Shown one piece after another: positions 43,807 to 58,200 of a DNA stretch of 64,000 nucleotides. The position numbers were made by a program, and so were the translations under genes. Within the stretch, counting starts at the first letter, position 1. Each line of letters opens with the position of its first letter. Source of the stretch: Streptomyces hygroscopicus subsp. hygroscopicus (lineage in GTDB: Bacteria; Actinomycetota; Actinomycetes; Streptomycetales; Streptomycetaceae). The stretch lies in NCBI RefSeq assembly GCF_001553455.1, contig NZ_BBOX01000059.1:27953-91952 (forward strand), written 5' to 3'. The notes beneath the pieces are model-generated. The model was not told where the DNA came from and made no database searches. It was given only the letters and a program-made list of their open reading frames with translations.

Positions 43807-44712
43807 ATGAGCACCCAGACCCTTACCAAGACCCCGGGCCCGGACCGCACCGGGACGGCCGTGCCGCGGCACGCTCCGCGCCGTGGCCGGCGCAGCCGCA
43901 CGGCGTCGGCCGCCTCGCACGCCGTCCTCGTCGTCGCGAGCCTCGTCGCGCTGTTCCCGATCGGCTGGCTGGTCTTCCTGTCGCTCGGCCCGGACAAGGA
44001 CGACTACCTTCACCCGTCGCGCATCCTCGACACGGCGACCCTGAGCAACTACTCGTTCGTGCTGCAACACACCAACTTCCTCAAATGGCTCGGCAATACG
44101 CTCATCGTGTCGGGCGGCACGACGGTGATCGGCGTGCTCACCGCGGCGACCAGCGGATACGCGGTCTCCCGGATGCGCTTTCCGGGCTACCGGAAGTTCA
44201 TGTGGGTCCTGCTGGTCACGCAGATGTTCCCGGTCGCGGTCCTGATGGTCCCGATGTACGTGATCCTGTCGGACCTCGGCCTCATCGACACCTACGCCGC
44301 GCTCATCCTGGTCTACCTCACGACCGCGGTGCCGTACTGCGCCTGGCTGATGAAGGGCTACTTCGACACGATCCCGATGGAGATCGACGAGGCCGGCCGG
44401 GTCGACGGGCTCAGCCCCTTCGGCACGTTCTGGCGGCTGATCCTGCCGCTGGCCCGGCCGGGCCTGGCTGTCGCCGCCTTCTACACCATGATCACGGCGT
44501 GGAGCGAGGTGGCGTTCGCCAACGCGTTCCTGCTCGACGACCAGAAGTACACCCTCGCCGTCGGGCTCCAGAGCTTCATCAGCCAGCACGACGCGCAGCG
44601 CCACTACATGGCCGCGACAGCCGTACTGATCGCCGTCCCGATCTCCGCCGTCTTCTACCTCGTCCAGAAGAACCTGGTGACCGGCCTGACCGCCGGTGGC
44701 ACCAAGGGCTGA
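43807..44712 (+). CDS. malG: Maltose ABC importer permease MalG
   Basis: A 301-residue partner permease. Helix 1 is AVLVVASLVALFPIGWLVFL; the EAA loop reads IDEAGRVDGLSPFGTFWRLI with LPLARPGLA following. It ends in LVQKNLVTGLTAGGTKG, the typical MalG tail (VxGLTAGAVKG) that reaches the ATPase. Starts 22 bases after malF with a weak site. Together with MalE and MalF it makes a maltodextrin importer. Confidence 0.92.
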   Translation: MSTQTLTKTPGPDRTGTAVPRHAPRRGRRSRTASAASHAVLVVASLVALFPIGWLVFLSLGPDKDDYLHPSRILDTATLSNYSFVLQHTNFLKWLGNTLIVSGGTTVIGVLTAATSGYAVSRMRFPGYRKFMWVLLVTQMFPVAVLMVPMYVILSDLGLIDTYAALILVYLTTAVPYCAWLMKGYFDTIPMEIDEAGRVDGLSPFGTFWRLILPLARPGLAVAAFYTMITAWSEVAFANAFLLDDQKYTLAVGLQSFISQHDAQRHYMAATAVLIAVPISAVFYLVQKNLVTGLTAGGTKG

Positions 44713-44764
44713 TCCGCCCCGTATCACCGACCAGTTGTCCAGCCCCTCACGCCTTGAGGACACC

Positions 44765-46426
44765 ATGAGCCAGCATTTCACGGACCCCTCGCCCGTGTAC
44801 GCCTCCCCGGCCCGTGAGGCCGCGGACTGGTGGCGCCACGCCGTCATCTACCAGGTCTACCCGCGCAGCTTCGCCGACAGCGACGGCGACGGTACCGGCG
44901 ACCTCCAAGGCGTCCGGCAGCGCCTGCCCTACCTGCGCGACCTGGGCGTGGACGCGGTCTGGCTGAGCCCGTTCTACGCCTCCCCGCAGGCCGACGGCGG
45001 CTACGACGTCGCCGACTACCGGGCCGTCGACCCCATGTACGGCACGCTTCTCGACGCCGACGCGGTCATCCGCGACGCCCATGCCCTGGGCCTGCGCATC
45101 ATCGTCGACCTCGTGCCCAACCACTCCTCCGATCAGCACGAGTGGTTCAAGCGGGCGGTCGCCGAGGGCCCCGGGTCGCCGCTGCGCGACCGCTACCACT
45201 TCCGCACCGGCAAGGGCGAGCACGGCGAACTGCCGCCCAACGACTGGGAGTCCATCTTCGGCGGCCCCGCCTGGACCCGCCTCCCCGACGGCGAGTGGTA
45301 CCTCCACCTCTTCGCGCCCGAACAGCCCGACCTGAACTGGGAGCACCCGGCCGTCGCCGACGAGTTCCGCTCGATCCTGCGGTTCTGGCTCGACATGGGC
45401 GTCGACGGCTTCCGCGTCGACGTCGCCCACGGCCTGGTCAAGGCCGAGGGCCTGCCCGACCTCGGCGGCGGCGACCAGCTCAAACTGCTCGGCAACGCCG
45501 TCATGCCCTTCTTCGACCAGGACGGCGTCCACGAGATCTACCGTTCGTGGCGGCTCGTCCTCGACGAGTACGACGGCGACCGCATCTTCGTGGCCGAGGC
45601 GTGGACGCCGACCGTCGAGCGCACCGCGCTGTACGTACGCCCCGACGAGCTGCACCAGGCCTTCAACTTCCAGTACCTCAGCGCCCCCTGGGAGGCGGCC
45701 GAGCTGCGCCGCCTCATCGACAGCTCGCTGGACGCCATGCGTCCGGTCGGTGCCCCGGCCACCTGGGTCCTGTCCAACCACGACGTCACCCGGCACGCCA
45801 CCCGCTACGCCAACCCTCCCGGCCTCGGCACCCAGATCCGCACCGCCGGCGACCGTGAGCTCGGCCTGCGCCGCGCCCGCGCCGCCACCCTGCTGATGCT
45901 GGCCCTGCCCGGCTCCGCCTACCTCTACCAGGGCGAGGAACTCGGCCTGCCCGACGTCACCGACCTGCCCGACGAGGTGCGCCAGGACCCGTCGTTCTTC
46001 CGCGCCCAGGGCCAGGACGGCTTCCGCGACGGCTGCCGGGTGCCGATCCCGTGGACGCGCACCGGGCCCTCGTACGGTTTCGGCGACGGGGGCAGCTGGC
46101 TGCCGCAGCCGGACACCTGGGGCGAGCTGAGCGTCGAGGCACAGACCGGCGTCCCGGACTCCACCCTGGAGATGTACCGCTGCGCGCTCGCCGTGCGCCG
46201 AGAGCTGCCGGGCCTCGGCGCCGGCACCGACGTGACCTGGCACGACGAGCTTCCGGCGGGCATCCTGCGATTCGACCGGCCGGGCTTCGCCTGCACCGTG
46301 AACACCACGGGCGCCGCGGTCCGGATCGCCGCCCCCGGCCGGGTGCTGCTCGCCTCCGGCCCGGTCACCGTCGCGGACGGCCGGCTCGACCTGCCCGCCG
46401 ACACCACCGTGTGGTGGGCGGTATGA
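44765..46426 (+). CDS. aglA: Cytoplasmic alpha-glucosidase (GH13, AglA-like)
   Basis: The 553-residue GH13 enzyme has no signal peptide. AVIYQVYPRSFADSDGDGTG opens the barrel, VDLVPNHSSDQHEWF is region I, DGFRVDVAHGL carries the nucleophile Asp, IFVAEAWTP the acid/base Glu and VLSNHDVTRH the third Asp. It hydrolyses imported maltose and maltodextrins to glucose. Homologues lie directly after malG in other Streptomyces. Its stop overlaps the start of the next LacI gene (ATGA), so the regulator is co-translated. The frame runs upstream to 44696, but the ATG at 44765 starts the known fold. Confidence 0.9.
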   Translation: MSQHFTDPSPVYASPAREAADWWRHAVIYQVYPRSFADSDGDGTGDLQGVRQRLPYLRDLGVDAVWLSPFYASPQADGGYDVADYRAVDPMYGTLLDADAVIRDAHALGLRIIVDLVPNHSSDQHEWFKRAVAEGPGSPLRDRYHFRTGKGEHGELPPNDWESIFGGPAWTRLPDGEWYLHLFAPEQPDLNWEHPAVADEFRSILRFWLDMGVDGFRVDVAHGLVKAEGLPDLGGGDQLKLLGNAVMPFFDQDGVHEIYRSWRLVLDEYDGDRIFVAEAWTPTVERTALYVRPDELHQAFNFQYLSAPWEAAELRRLIDSSLDAMRPVGAPATWVLSNHDVTRHATRYANPPGLGTQIRTAGDRELGLRRARAATLLMLALPGSAYLYQGEELGLPDVTDLPDEVRQDPSFFRAQGQDGFRDGCRVPIPWTRTGPSYGFGDGGSWLPQPDTWGELSVEAQTGVPDSTLEMYRCALAVRRELPGLGAGTDVTWHDELPAGILRFDRPGFACTVNTTGAAVRIAAPGRVLLASGPVTVADGRLDLPADTTVWWAV

Positions 46427-47487
46427 CGGTTCCCGTGTCGCGGGGCGCGGAGAGCGGCACCCTGCGGCTCCATGACATCGCCGCCCAGGCCGCGGTGAGC
46501 GAGGCCACGGTCAGCCGTGTCCTCAACGGCAGGCCGGGGGTCGCGGCCGGCACCCGGCAGAAGGTTCTCGCCGCACTCGACGTGCTCGGCTACGAGCGGC
46601 CCACCCGGCTGCGCAGGCGCAGCGCCGGTCTCATCGGGTTGGTCATCCCGGAGTTGACCAACCCGATCTTCCCGGCGTTCGCGCAGGTCATCGAGCAGGT
46701 CCTGGCGGGATACGGCTATACGCCGGTGCTGTGCACCCAGATGCCGGGCGGGGCCACCGAGGACGAACTGGTCGAGCAACTACAGGAGCGCGGGGTCAAC
46801 GGCATCGTGTTCCTCTCCGGCCTGCACGCGGACATCACCGCGGACGCCTCGCGCTACTCCCGGCTCGCCGAGCGGGGGGTGCCGTTCGTCCTCATCAACG
46901 GGTTCAACCAGCACATCAACGCGCCCTTCGTGTCGCCCGACGACCGTTCGGCGGCGCAGATGGCGGTACGCCATCTCATCGATCTGGGGCACGAACGCAT
47001 CGGACTGGCGGTCGGCCCGACCCGGTTCGTGCCCTCGCGGCGGAAGGCGGAGGGCTTCGCCGCCGCGGTCCACAGCCTTCTCGGCGTGCCCCGTGACGAG
47101 GCCGAGAAGCTGATCCAGCGCACCCTGTTCACCGTCGAAGGCGGCCACGCGGCCGGCGGTGCGCTGCTCGACCTGGGCTGCACCGGCATCGTCTGCGGCA
47201 GCGACCCCATGGCGCTCGGTGTCATCAGGGCGGTGCGCGCCCGCGGATCCGAGGTGCCGCGGGACATCTCGGTGATCGGCTTCGACGACTCGCCGCTGAT
47301 CCCGTTCACCGATCCGCCGCTGACCACGGTGCGCCAGCCCGTGCAGGCGATGGCGACGGCGGCGGTCGGAGCGCTCCTGGAGGAGATCGGCGGCACCCCC
47401 GTGCAGCGCACGGAGTTCGTCTTCCAGCCCGAACTGGTGGTCCGGGGTTCCACGGCGCAGCTGGTCCGCCGGCCCGCCGACGGGTAG
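46423..47487 (+). CDS. Second LacI/GalR-family regulator, paralogue of MalR
   Basis: A 354-residue protein nearly parallel to the 39936-40964 regulator: HTH RLHDIAAQAAVSEATVSRVL, NGRPGVAAGTRQKVL, sensor pieces IGLAVGPTRFVPSRRKAEGF and VIGFDDSPLIPFTDPPLTTV, and the tail PELVVRGSTAQ. It is translationally coupled to aglA (ATGA) and precedes the amylase gene. A duplication of malR is the simplest origin. The pair could split tasks, one controlling import genes and one the amylase or biosynthetic genes. In the acarbose field LacI-type proteins near acbE are known regulators, but the exact role is open. Confidence 0.85.
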   Translation: MTVPVSRGAESGTLRLHDIAAQAAVSEATVSRVLNGRPGVAAGTRQKVLAALDVLGYERPTRLRRRSAGLIGLVIPELTNPIFPAFAQVIEQVLAGYGYTPVLCTQMPGGATEDELVEQLQERGVNGIVFLSGLHADITADASRYSRLAERGVPFVLINGFNQHINAPFVSPDDRSAAQMAVRHLIDLGHERIGLAVGPTRFVPSRRKAEGFAAAVHSLLGVPRDEAEKLIQRTLFTVEGGHAAGGALLDLGCTGIVCGSDPMALGVIRAVRARGSEVPRDISVIGFDDSPLIPFTDPPLTTVRQPVQAMATAAVGALLEEIGGTPVQRTEFVFQPELVVRGSTAQLVRRPADG

Positions 47488-47517
47488 GTGCCCACGCGGT
47501 GTCAAGGCGTGCTGCTC

Positions 47518-47547
47518 CGGTCCGGGGCCGGCCCCCGGCCCGGACCG
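47518..47547 (+). terminator. Hairpin after the second LacI gene
   Basis: CGGTCCGGGGCCGG pairs with CCGGCCCGGACCG around CCC, with one bulged base, 30 bases after the stop. It probably ends the malEFG-aglA-lacI transcript and insulates the amylase promoter. Confidence 0.6.
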
Positions 47548-47592
47548 TACGGCGTGGTTGAACGTAACACTGATGGAATCGATGCGTAAGTC

Positions 47593-47703
47593 CTTGCTGC
47601 GATAATTCCCCCTCTTCCGCCGCGAGTTGAGAAGCGTGCGGTCCAAAGGGTTGACCGAGGGGCCGTCGGCTCGTACGTTCGCCTCGCAACTACTTGCAGC
47701 AAG
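47593..47703 (+). promoter_or_regulatory. Alpha-amylase promoter with TTGC operators
   Basis: TTGACC (47651-47656) and TACGTT (47674-47679) are exactly 17 bases apart, a near-ideal vegetative promoter. Downstream, CTTGCAGCAAG (47693-47703) is a perfect 11-base palindrome covering the probable start-site region, preceded by GCAACTA. A weaker copy CTTGCTGCGAT lies at 47593-47603. An operator just past the -10 box fits repression by a LacI-type protein. Confidence 0.65.
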
Positions 47704-47794
47704 ATTCATACAGGATTCATCGGGCCGTCGAGCCCACCGATCCCCCCACCCCTTGTATGGGCATGGCGCGTTGCCCTTCGACTCAGGAGGAACC

Positions 47795-49492
47795 ATGGCC
47801 AGAAAGTCCGTGGCCGCTGCACTCGCCGTCCTGGCGGGAGCCGCTGCCGCCGTCACGGTCCCGGCCCCGGCGCAGGCCGCGCCGCCTGGCGAGAAGGACG
47901 TCACCGCGGTGATGTTCGAGTGGAACTTCGCGTCGGTCGCCAAGGAGTGCACCGACACCCTCGGCCCGGCCGGTTACGGCTACGTCCAGGTCTCACCCCC
48001 CAACGAGCGCGTGCAGGGCAGCCAGTGGTGGACCGCGTACCAGCCGGTCAGCTACAAGATCGCTACCAGGCTCGGTGACCGCGCCGCCTTCAAGAACATG
48101 ATCGACACCTGTCACGCGGCCGGTGTGAAGGTCGTCGTCGACACGGTCATCAACCACATGGCCAACTCCTCCGGCACCGGCACCGGAGGCTCCACGTACA
48201 GCAAGTACGACTACCCGGGCACCTACTCCGGCGCGGACATGGACGACTGCCGCACCGACATCAACAACTACGCGGACCGCTGGAACGTCCAGCACTGTGA
48301 GATGTCGGGCCTGCCCGACCTCGACACCGGCGAGGAGTATGTCCGCAAGACCATCGCCGGGTACCTGAACGATCTGCTCTCCCTGGGCGCCGACGGCTTC
48401 CGCGTCGACGCCGCCAAACACATCGCCGTCGAGGACCTCGCGAACATCAGGTCGCGGCTGACCGACCCGAACGCGTACATGAAGCTGGAGACGATCGGTG
48501 CCCCGGGCGAGGCCGTGCAGCCCGGCGAGTACACGGGCGTCGGCGACCCACAGGAGTTCAGCTACGCGTACGACCTCAAGCGGATCTTCGGCGGAGACAA
48601 GCTCGCGTCCCTGAAGAACTTCGGCGAGGCATGGGGCTATCTGCCCAGCGGCAAAGCGTCCGTGTTCGTCACCAACCACGACACCGAACGCAGCGGCAGG
48701 ACCCTCACCTACAAGGACGGCGCGATCTACACGCTCGCCCAGATCTTCTCCCTGGCATGGCCGTACGGCGCTCCGGATGTGCACTCCGGATACGAGTTCG
48801 GTGACAAGGACGCCGGCGGCCCGGCCGGCGGCAAGGTGACGGCCTGCGGCACCGACGGCTGGAAGTGCCAGCACGCCTGGCGTGAGATCGCGAGCATGGT
48901 GGCCTGGCGCAACACCGCGCACGGCGAGGCCGTCACGAACTGGTGGGACAACGGCAACAACCAGATCGCGTTCGGCCGTGGCGACAAGGCGTACGTCGCC
49001 ATCAACCACGAAGGCTCGTCGCTGACCCGCACCTTCCAGACGTCGCTGCCCGCCGGCGACTACTGCGACGTGCAGACCGGCAAGGGCGTGACGGTGAACT
49101 CCGCCGGCCAGTTCACGGCCACCATCGCCGCCAACGCCGCGCTCGCACTGCACACCGGCGCGAAGACCTGCGGCGCGGACGGAGCCGACCCCGCTCCGGC
49201 CACCGGCGCCTCCTTCCGCGTCAACGCCACCACCACATGGGGCGAGAACGCGTATGTGGTGGGCAACACGGCCCAGTTGGGCAACTGGAACCCGGACAAC
49301 GCCCTGAAGCTGGATCCGGCGGCGTACCCCGTCTGGAAACGCGACGTCGCCCTGCCCGCCGGGATCTCCTTCGAGTACAAGTACCTGCGCAAGGACGCGA
49401 ACGGCAAGGTCACCTGGGAGAGCGGCGCGAACCGCACCGCGACCGTCTCGTCCTCCGACACCGTCGCGCTGAACGACACCTGGCGCGGCTGA
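47795..49492 (+). CDS. Secreted alpha-amylase with C-terminal CBM20 (AcbE/AmlA-like)
   Basis: The 565-residue protein starts [20 protein letters not shown] with a Sec signal ending in AQA-A (about residue 29). The GH13 barrel follows: [27 protein letters not shown] (nucleophile), AYMKLETIG (acid/base) and [11 protein letters not shown]. From about residue 465 a starch-binding CBM20 domain is present ([35 protein letters not shown]). AGGAGG precedes the ATG; the frame is open further back without meaning. Streptomyces amylases of this size are common; in a producer of an amylase inhibitor the enzyme would need to resist it, as reported for AcbE. Confidence 0.93.
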   Translation: MARKSVAAALAVLAGAAAAVTVPAPAQAAPPGEKDVTAVMFEWNFASVAKECTDTLGPAGYGYVQVSPPNERVQGSQWWTAYQPVSYKIATRLGDRAAFKNMIDTCHAAGVKVVVDTVINHMANSSGTGTGGSTYSKYDYPGTYSGADMDDCRTDINNYADRWNVQHCEMSGLPDLDTGEEYVRKTIAGYLNDLLSLGADGFRVDAAKHIAVEDLANIRSRLTDPNAYMKLETIGAPGEAVQPGEYTGVGDPQEFSYAYDLKRIFGGDKLASLKNFGEAWGYLPSGKASVFVTNHDTERSGRTLTYKDGAIYTLAQIFSLAWPYGAPDVHSGYEFGDKDAGGPAGGKVTACGTDGWKCQHAWREIASMVAWRNTAHGEAVTNWWDNGNNQIAFGRGDKAYVAINHEGSSLTRTFQTSLPAGDYCDVQTGKGVTVNSAGQFTATIAANAALALHTGAKTCGADGADPAPATGASFRVNATTTWGENAYVVGNTAQLGNWNPDNALKLDPAAYPVWKRDVALPAGISFEYKYLRKDANGKVTWESGANRTATVSSSDTVALNDTWRG

Positions 49493-49523
49493 CCCGCAGC
49501 TGTCCACCGAGACGGCCGCCCGG

Positions 49524-49551
49524 CGCCCGGCACCCCCGCGGGTGCCGGGCG
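49524..49551 (+). terminator. Strong hairpin after the alpha-amylase
   Basis: Perfect 12-base arms CGCCCGGCACCC and GGGTGCCGGGCG with a 4-base loop CCGC, 31 bases after the amylase stop. A typical Streptomyces U-less terminator; the pullulanase gene 75 bases on may therefore have its own promoter or depend on read-through. Confidence 0.75.
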
Positions 49552-49626
49552 GCCGCACCCGTGCCACGACCCGGCCCGGCCCGACCTGACCTGGCCTGGC
49601 CGCTCACAGACGAGGAGCACCGACGC

Positions 49627-54951
<5,325 letters not shown>

Positions 54952-54977
54952 TGCCGGCACCGGTGGGGGTGCCGGCA
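54952..54977 (+). terminator. Hairpin right after the amylopullulanase stop
   Basis: TGCCGGCACC and GGTGCCGGCA, perfect 10-base arms, loop GGTGGG, beginning at the stop codon. A second GCCGGCACCGGTGGG copy follows at once, so alternative stems are possible. It may also stop the convergent short-chain dehydrogenase transcript. Confidence 0.7.
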
Positions 54978-55040
54978 CCGGCACCGGTGGGCGGCTGCGC
55001 ACACTTGGGCTTGGCCGGCCGAGACGTGGCCGGGTTTCCC

Positions 55041-55748
55041 TTACCAGGGGACGGGCTGACCGTTGCGGTCCAGGAATGCCAGACCTTTGCTGCCGAGGTG
55101 GGAGAGCAGGACGTCCACGAGGAGCGGGGTGCTCTCTTCCACCGTGTACGGGGCGTCGTCGCCGCCGAGGGCGGTGCGGATCCAGCCGGGGGCCAGGAGC
55201 AGCAGGGAGCGGTCGGCGCTGGTCTGGCGGGTGGCGTAGCTGCGCATGAACATGTTCAAGGCTGCCTTGCTGCCGCGGTAGACCTCGCGCAGCCCGTTGG
55301 TGTTGTTGGTGATGCTGCCCTGTCCGGAGGACATGACGCCGATCAGGCCGGTGGGGGTGACCAGGTCATCGAGTGCTTCGATGACACGCAGGGGGCTGAG
55401 CGCGTTGGTCACCATGACATCGACGAAGTCCTGGGTGGGGACGGCTCCGATGGGGGTCTGCTCGTTGTTGGTGGTGCCTGCGTTGACGAACAGGACGTCG
55501 AGTTGCTGTCCGGCCAGTCGTTCGTGCAGGGGCGCGAGTTCTTCGGGCTGGGTGATGTCGAGGTGTTCGATGCGGATGCGTTCGCGGTGGCGGTCGGCGA
55601 GGTCGTGCAGCGGGGTGCGGGCGCTGCCCCGGACGGTGCCGATGACCGACCATCCTCGGTCGGCGAGTTCCGCCGCCATGGCGCATCCGAGTCCTCGGGA
55701 CGCTCCGATGATCAGGGCTATTCGGGTGTCAGTGATGGGCTGCGACAT
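55041..55748 (-). CDS. Short-chain dehydrogenase/reductase
   Basis: The 235-residue protein is a classical SDR: ALIIGASRGLGCAMAAELAD is the cofactor site (TGxxxGxG variant GASRGLG), VLFVNAGTTNNEQTP the NAG motif, SSGQGSITNN the Ser and VYRGSKAALNMF the Tyr-x3-Lys pair. The start at 55748 has AGGAGAGG upstream. It is the last gene of a minus-strand set with an amidohydrolase and an efflux pump, facing the MarR gene. Substrate unknown; an aldehyde or keto group of a xenobiotic is likely from context. Confidence 0.88.
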   Translation of the reverse strand: MSQPITDTRIALIIGASRGLGCAMAAELADRGWSVIGTVRGSARTPLHDLADRHRERIRIEHLDITQPEELAPLHERLAGQQLDVLFVNAGTTNNEQTPIGAVPTQDFVDVMVTNALSPLRVIEALDDLVTPTGLIGVMSSGQGSITNNTNGLREVYRGSKAALNMFMRSYATRQTSADRSLLLLAPGWIRTALGGDDAPYTVEESTPLLVDVLLSHLGSKGLAFLDRNGQPVPW

Positions 55749-55825
55749 GGCGCATCCTCTCCTTGGTGCTGGTACGGGTTTCTGTGTGGTCGGGGCTGCG
55801 GGAGTGGCCCCGACCGGGCTGTCGG

Positions 55826-56809
55826 TCAGGAGGTGGCAGGGGTGAGGCCGAAGAGGGCGGCGGCGTTGGCCGAACTGACCTTGCGGCGGTCGGTGTCGGT
55901 GGCGAGGTGGCCGAAGAAGGTGTCGATCTCCTCTCGGGTGGGCTGCTGGAAGGGGTAGTCGGTGGAGAAGATCAGCCGGTCGGTGGTCGTCACCGTCAGA
56001 GCGTGGTGCAGCAGGGCGGGGTTGAGCATTCCCGACATCGTGAGGAAGACGTTGGTACGGACGTAGTCCGAGATCGACCGCTTGAGTCCGGCGATGCGGG
56101 CGAGGCTGTCGGCCCGGTCGAGCCAGAAGGGAAGCAACTCCCCCCAGTGGCCCAGCACGATCTGCAGGTCGGGGTGGCGGTCGAAGGTACCGCGCAGGAT
56201 GAGCCGCAGTGCCGCGGTCGCCGCCTCCAGGTGCCATCCCCAGCCGAAAGTGGCCAGACCCAGGTCGGTCATGGGGTCGAAACCCCGGTAGGCGGCGTCA
56301 CGCAGCGCGTCGGAGGGGATCTGCGGGTGGATGAAGACCGGCTGGCCGAGGCCGGCGGCGGTGGCGAAGAAGTCGTCGTAGGCGGGATCGTCGAGGAACC
56401 GGTCGCCGGACCGGCCGTAGACCATGGTTCCCACATGGCCCTGGGCTGTGGCGCGTTCCAGTTCGGCGGCGACGTGCTGCGGGGACGAGAGCGGCAGGGT
56501 CGACAGCGACCGGAACCGCGTGGGGTGGGCGCGGACCGCTTCGGTGGCGGTGTCGTTCGCCAGACGGCTGAGCGCGACGGCCTGCTGCGCGGGCAGGGCC
56601 TGGGTTCCCGGCGGGGTGAGGGCGAGGACGGCCAGGTCGATGCCCTGGGCGTCCATGGCGGCGATCCGGCCGGCGCCGAGGTCTTCGAGGCGCTCGCGGG
56701 CATCCCCGCGCTCGTTGAACAAGAGGCTCTCGTCCGGGTGGGGGGCGGCCTTGAGAGCGGAGGTCAGCTCCGGCAGCACCCAGTGTTCTTCGATGCCGAT
56801 CAGATTCAT
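55826..56809 (-). CDS. Amidohydrolase-fold (ACMSD-like) hydrolase/decarboxylase
   Basis: A 327-residue TIM-barrel metalloenzyme of the amidohydrolase-2 group. MNLIGIEEHWVLPEL gives the start with the EEH-type metal site in place of HxH, PVFIHPQIPS the third His, VLGHWGELLPFWLDRAD the fourth, and LIFSTDYPFQQPT the final Asp. Members include 2,6-dihydroxybenzoate decarboxylase and related aromatic-acid enzymes. Its ATG is two bases from the stop of the MFS pump, so the two are co-transcribed. The reaction cannot be fixed. Confidence 0.85.
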   Translation of the reverse strand: MNLIGIEEHWVLPELTSALKAAPHPDESLLFNERGDARERLEDLGAGRIAAMDAQGIDLAVLALTPPGTQALPAQQAVALSRLANDTATEAVRAHPTRFRSLSTLPLSSPQHVAAELERATAQGHVGTMVYGRSGDRFLDDPAYDDFFATAAGLGQPVFIHPQIPSDALRDAAYRGFDPMTDLGLATFGWGWHLEAATAALRLILRGTFDRHPDLQIVLGHWGELLPFWLDRADSLARIAGLKRSISDYVRTNVFLTMSGMLNPALLHHALTVTTTDRLIFSTDYPFQQPTREEIDTFFGHLATDTDRRKVSSANAAALFGLTPATS

Positions 56810-56811
56810 GG

Positions 56812-58098
56812 TCAGTGTTCCTTCGGTGCCGCGAGTGCGCCCTCGGGCGCGCTGGTGGAGGGGGTGCGGGAGCGTGGGGTCTCATCCGCTGCCGGGACGT
56901 TCTGCACGGCGGGTGCGCTCGGGGGGAAGAGCGCGTAGGAGACAGCGGCGAGGACGGCGAGCGCGCCGATCGCGATCGCCATGGGGACGGCCGTGTGGGG
57001 GCCTGCGACGCTGATGGCCGGGGTGATGAGGGCGGCCAGGCCGAACTGGGCCGCGCCGACCACGGCCGATCCGGTCCCGGCCGCGTCGGGCACGGCGTCG
57101 AGGGCGAGAGCCATGGCCGGGCCCAGTATGAAACCCAGCGAGGCGACCGCGAAGAACAGGGGCACCGTCAGCCAGACCGGGCCGAGGGGCGTGAGTGCCA
57201 GGGCGAGCAGCGCGAGCGAGGCGATGAGGAGCCAGGCGACGCCGATGGCCACGATGCGGCGCGGCTCGACGCGGTGCAGCAGCCGGGATGACAGGGCGCT
57301 GCTGGCGACGAGGCCGAGCGCGTTGAGCGCGAACAGCAGTCCGTAGGGGACGGCGCCGACGCCGATGACCGTCTGGTACAGGAACGGGGAGGCCGAGATG
57401 TAGGCCATGAGGACCGCGAAGGAGAACACCAGCGTCCCGGTCGCGGACCCGTAGGCACGGCGCCCCAGCAGCCGGAACCCGCCCCGCTGGGCGGTGCCTC
57501 GCCGCTCGGGCGGCAGGCTCTCGCGCACGACCACCGCGGAACCGGCGAGCATGGCAACAGCCAGTGCGGTCACCACCAGGAGCACACCGCGCCAGCCGAT
57601 GGCACCGGCCAGCACGCTGCCCAGGAGCGGTGCCACGACCGGCGCCACCCCGCTCACGATCATCATCAGGCTGAAAGCACGCGCCGCGGAGCGCCCGGTC
57701 TCCAGGTCCGCGATGACCGCGCGGCCGATGACCATCCCGGCCGAGGCGCTCGCCCCTTGCAGCAGGCGCGCTGTCACCAGGACGGTAATCGTCGGGGCGA
57801 GGGCCGCCAGGACACTCGCGGTGACGAACACGGCCGAACCGGCCAGCAGCGGTCCGCGTCGGCCGTAGCGGTCGGACAGGGGCCCGAACACCAGCTGACC
57901 GGCGGCCAGTCCCAGCAGGAATGCGGTCAAGGTCAGTTCGACGGTCGTGGCGCTCGTGTGCAGGTCCACTGCCATGCGTGGAAACGCCGAGAGGTACATG
58001 TCGATCCCGAACGGGGCGACGCTGGCCAGTACCGCGAGCATCGTGAGCAACGCGGGTGTGATCTTGCTGCCGGAAGACCCTGGTGAAGGTACGGACAA
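56812..58098 (-). CDS. Bcr/CflA-type MFS drug efflux transporter
   Basis: A 428-residue protein with twelve helices. The signature FGIDMYLSAFPRMAVDLHTS (helix 1) and QLVFGPLSDRYGRRGPLL (loop 2-3) are of the Bcr/CflA drug exporter group; RLLQGASASAGMVIGRAVIA is motif C. A TTG start at 58098 is inferred: GGAGG lies seven bases upstream and no ATG or GTG is placed well. Divergent from the MarR gene over an operator, it is likely induced by the compound it expels, together with the two enzymes downstream. Confidence 0.82.
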   Translation of the reverse strand: MSVPSPGSSGSKITPALLTMLAVLASVAPFGIDMYLSAFPRMAVDLHTSATTVELTLTAFLLGLAAGQLVFGPLSDRYGRRGPLLAGSAVFVTASVLAALAPTITVLVTARLLQGASASAGMVIGRAVIADLETGRSAARAFSLMMIVSGVAPVVAPLLGSVLAGAIGWRGVLLVVTALAVAMLAGSAVVVRESLPPERRGTAQRGGFRLLGRRAYGSATGTLVFSFAVLMAYISASPFLYQTVIGVGAVPYGLLFALNALGLVASSALSSRLLHRVEPRRIVAIGVAWLLIASLALLALALTPLGPVWLTVPLFFAVASLGFILGPAMALALDAVPDAAGTGSAVVGAAQFGLAALITPAISVAGPHTAVPMAIAIGALAVLAAVSYALFPPSAPAVQNVPAADETPRSRTPSTSAPEGALAAPKEH

Positions 58099-58156
58099 CA
58101 GCAATCCTCCGATCGGATCTTTCCTGCGATTGAGGACAAAGGTAGGTGCGGACGAG

Positions 58157-58192
58157 TTACCTGTCAAAGGATAACGATCGCCTGACAGGTAA
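58157..58192. promoter_or_regulatory. Perfect 10-bp inverted repeat, MarR operator
   Basis: TTACCTGTCA and TGACAGGTAA stand 16 bases apart in the 100-base gap between the pump and the MarR gene. This is relatively AT-rich compared with its surroundings. The left half continues as AAAGGATAA, so each side can also form a smaller TTACCT..AGG(A)TAA palindrome, allowing two MarR dimers. Confidence 0.75.
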
Positions 58193-58200
58193 ATTACACT

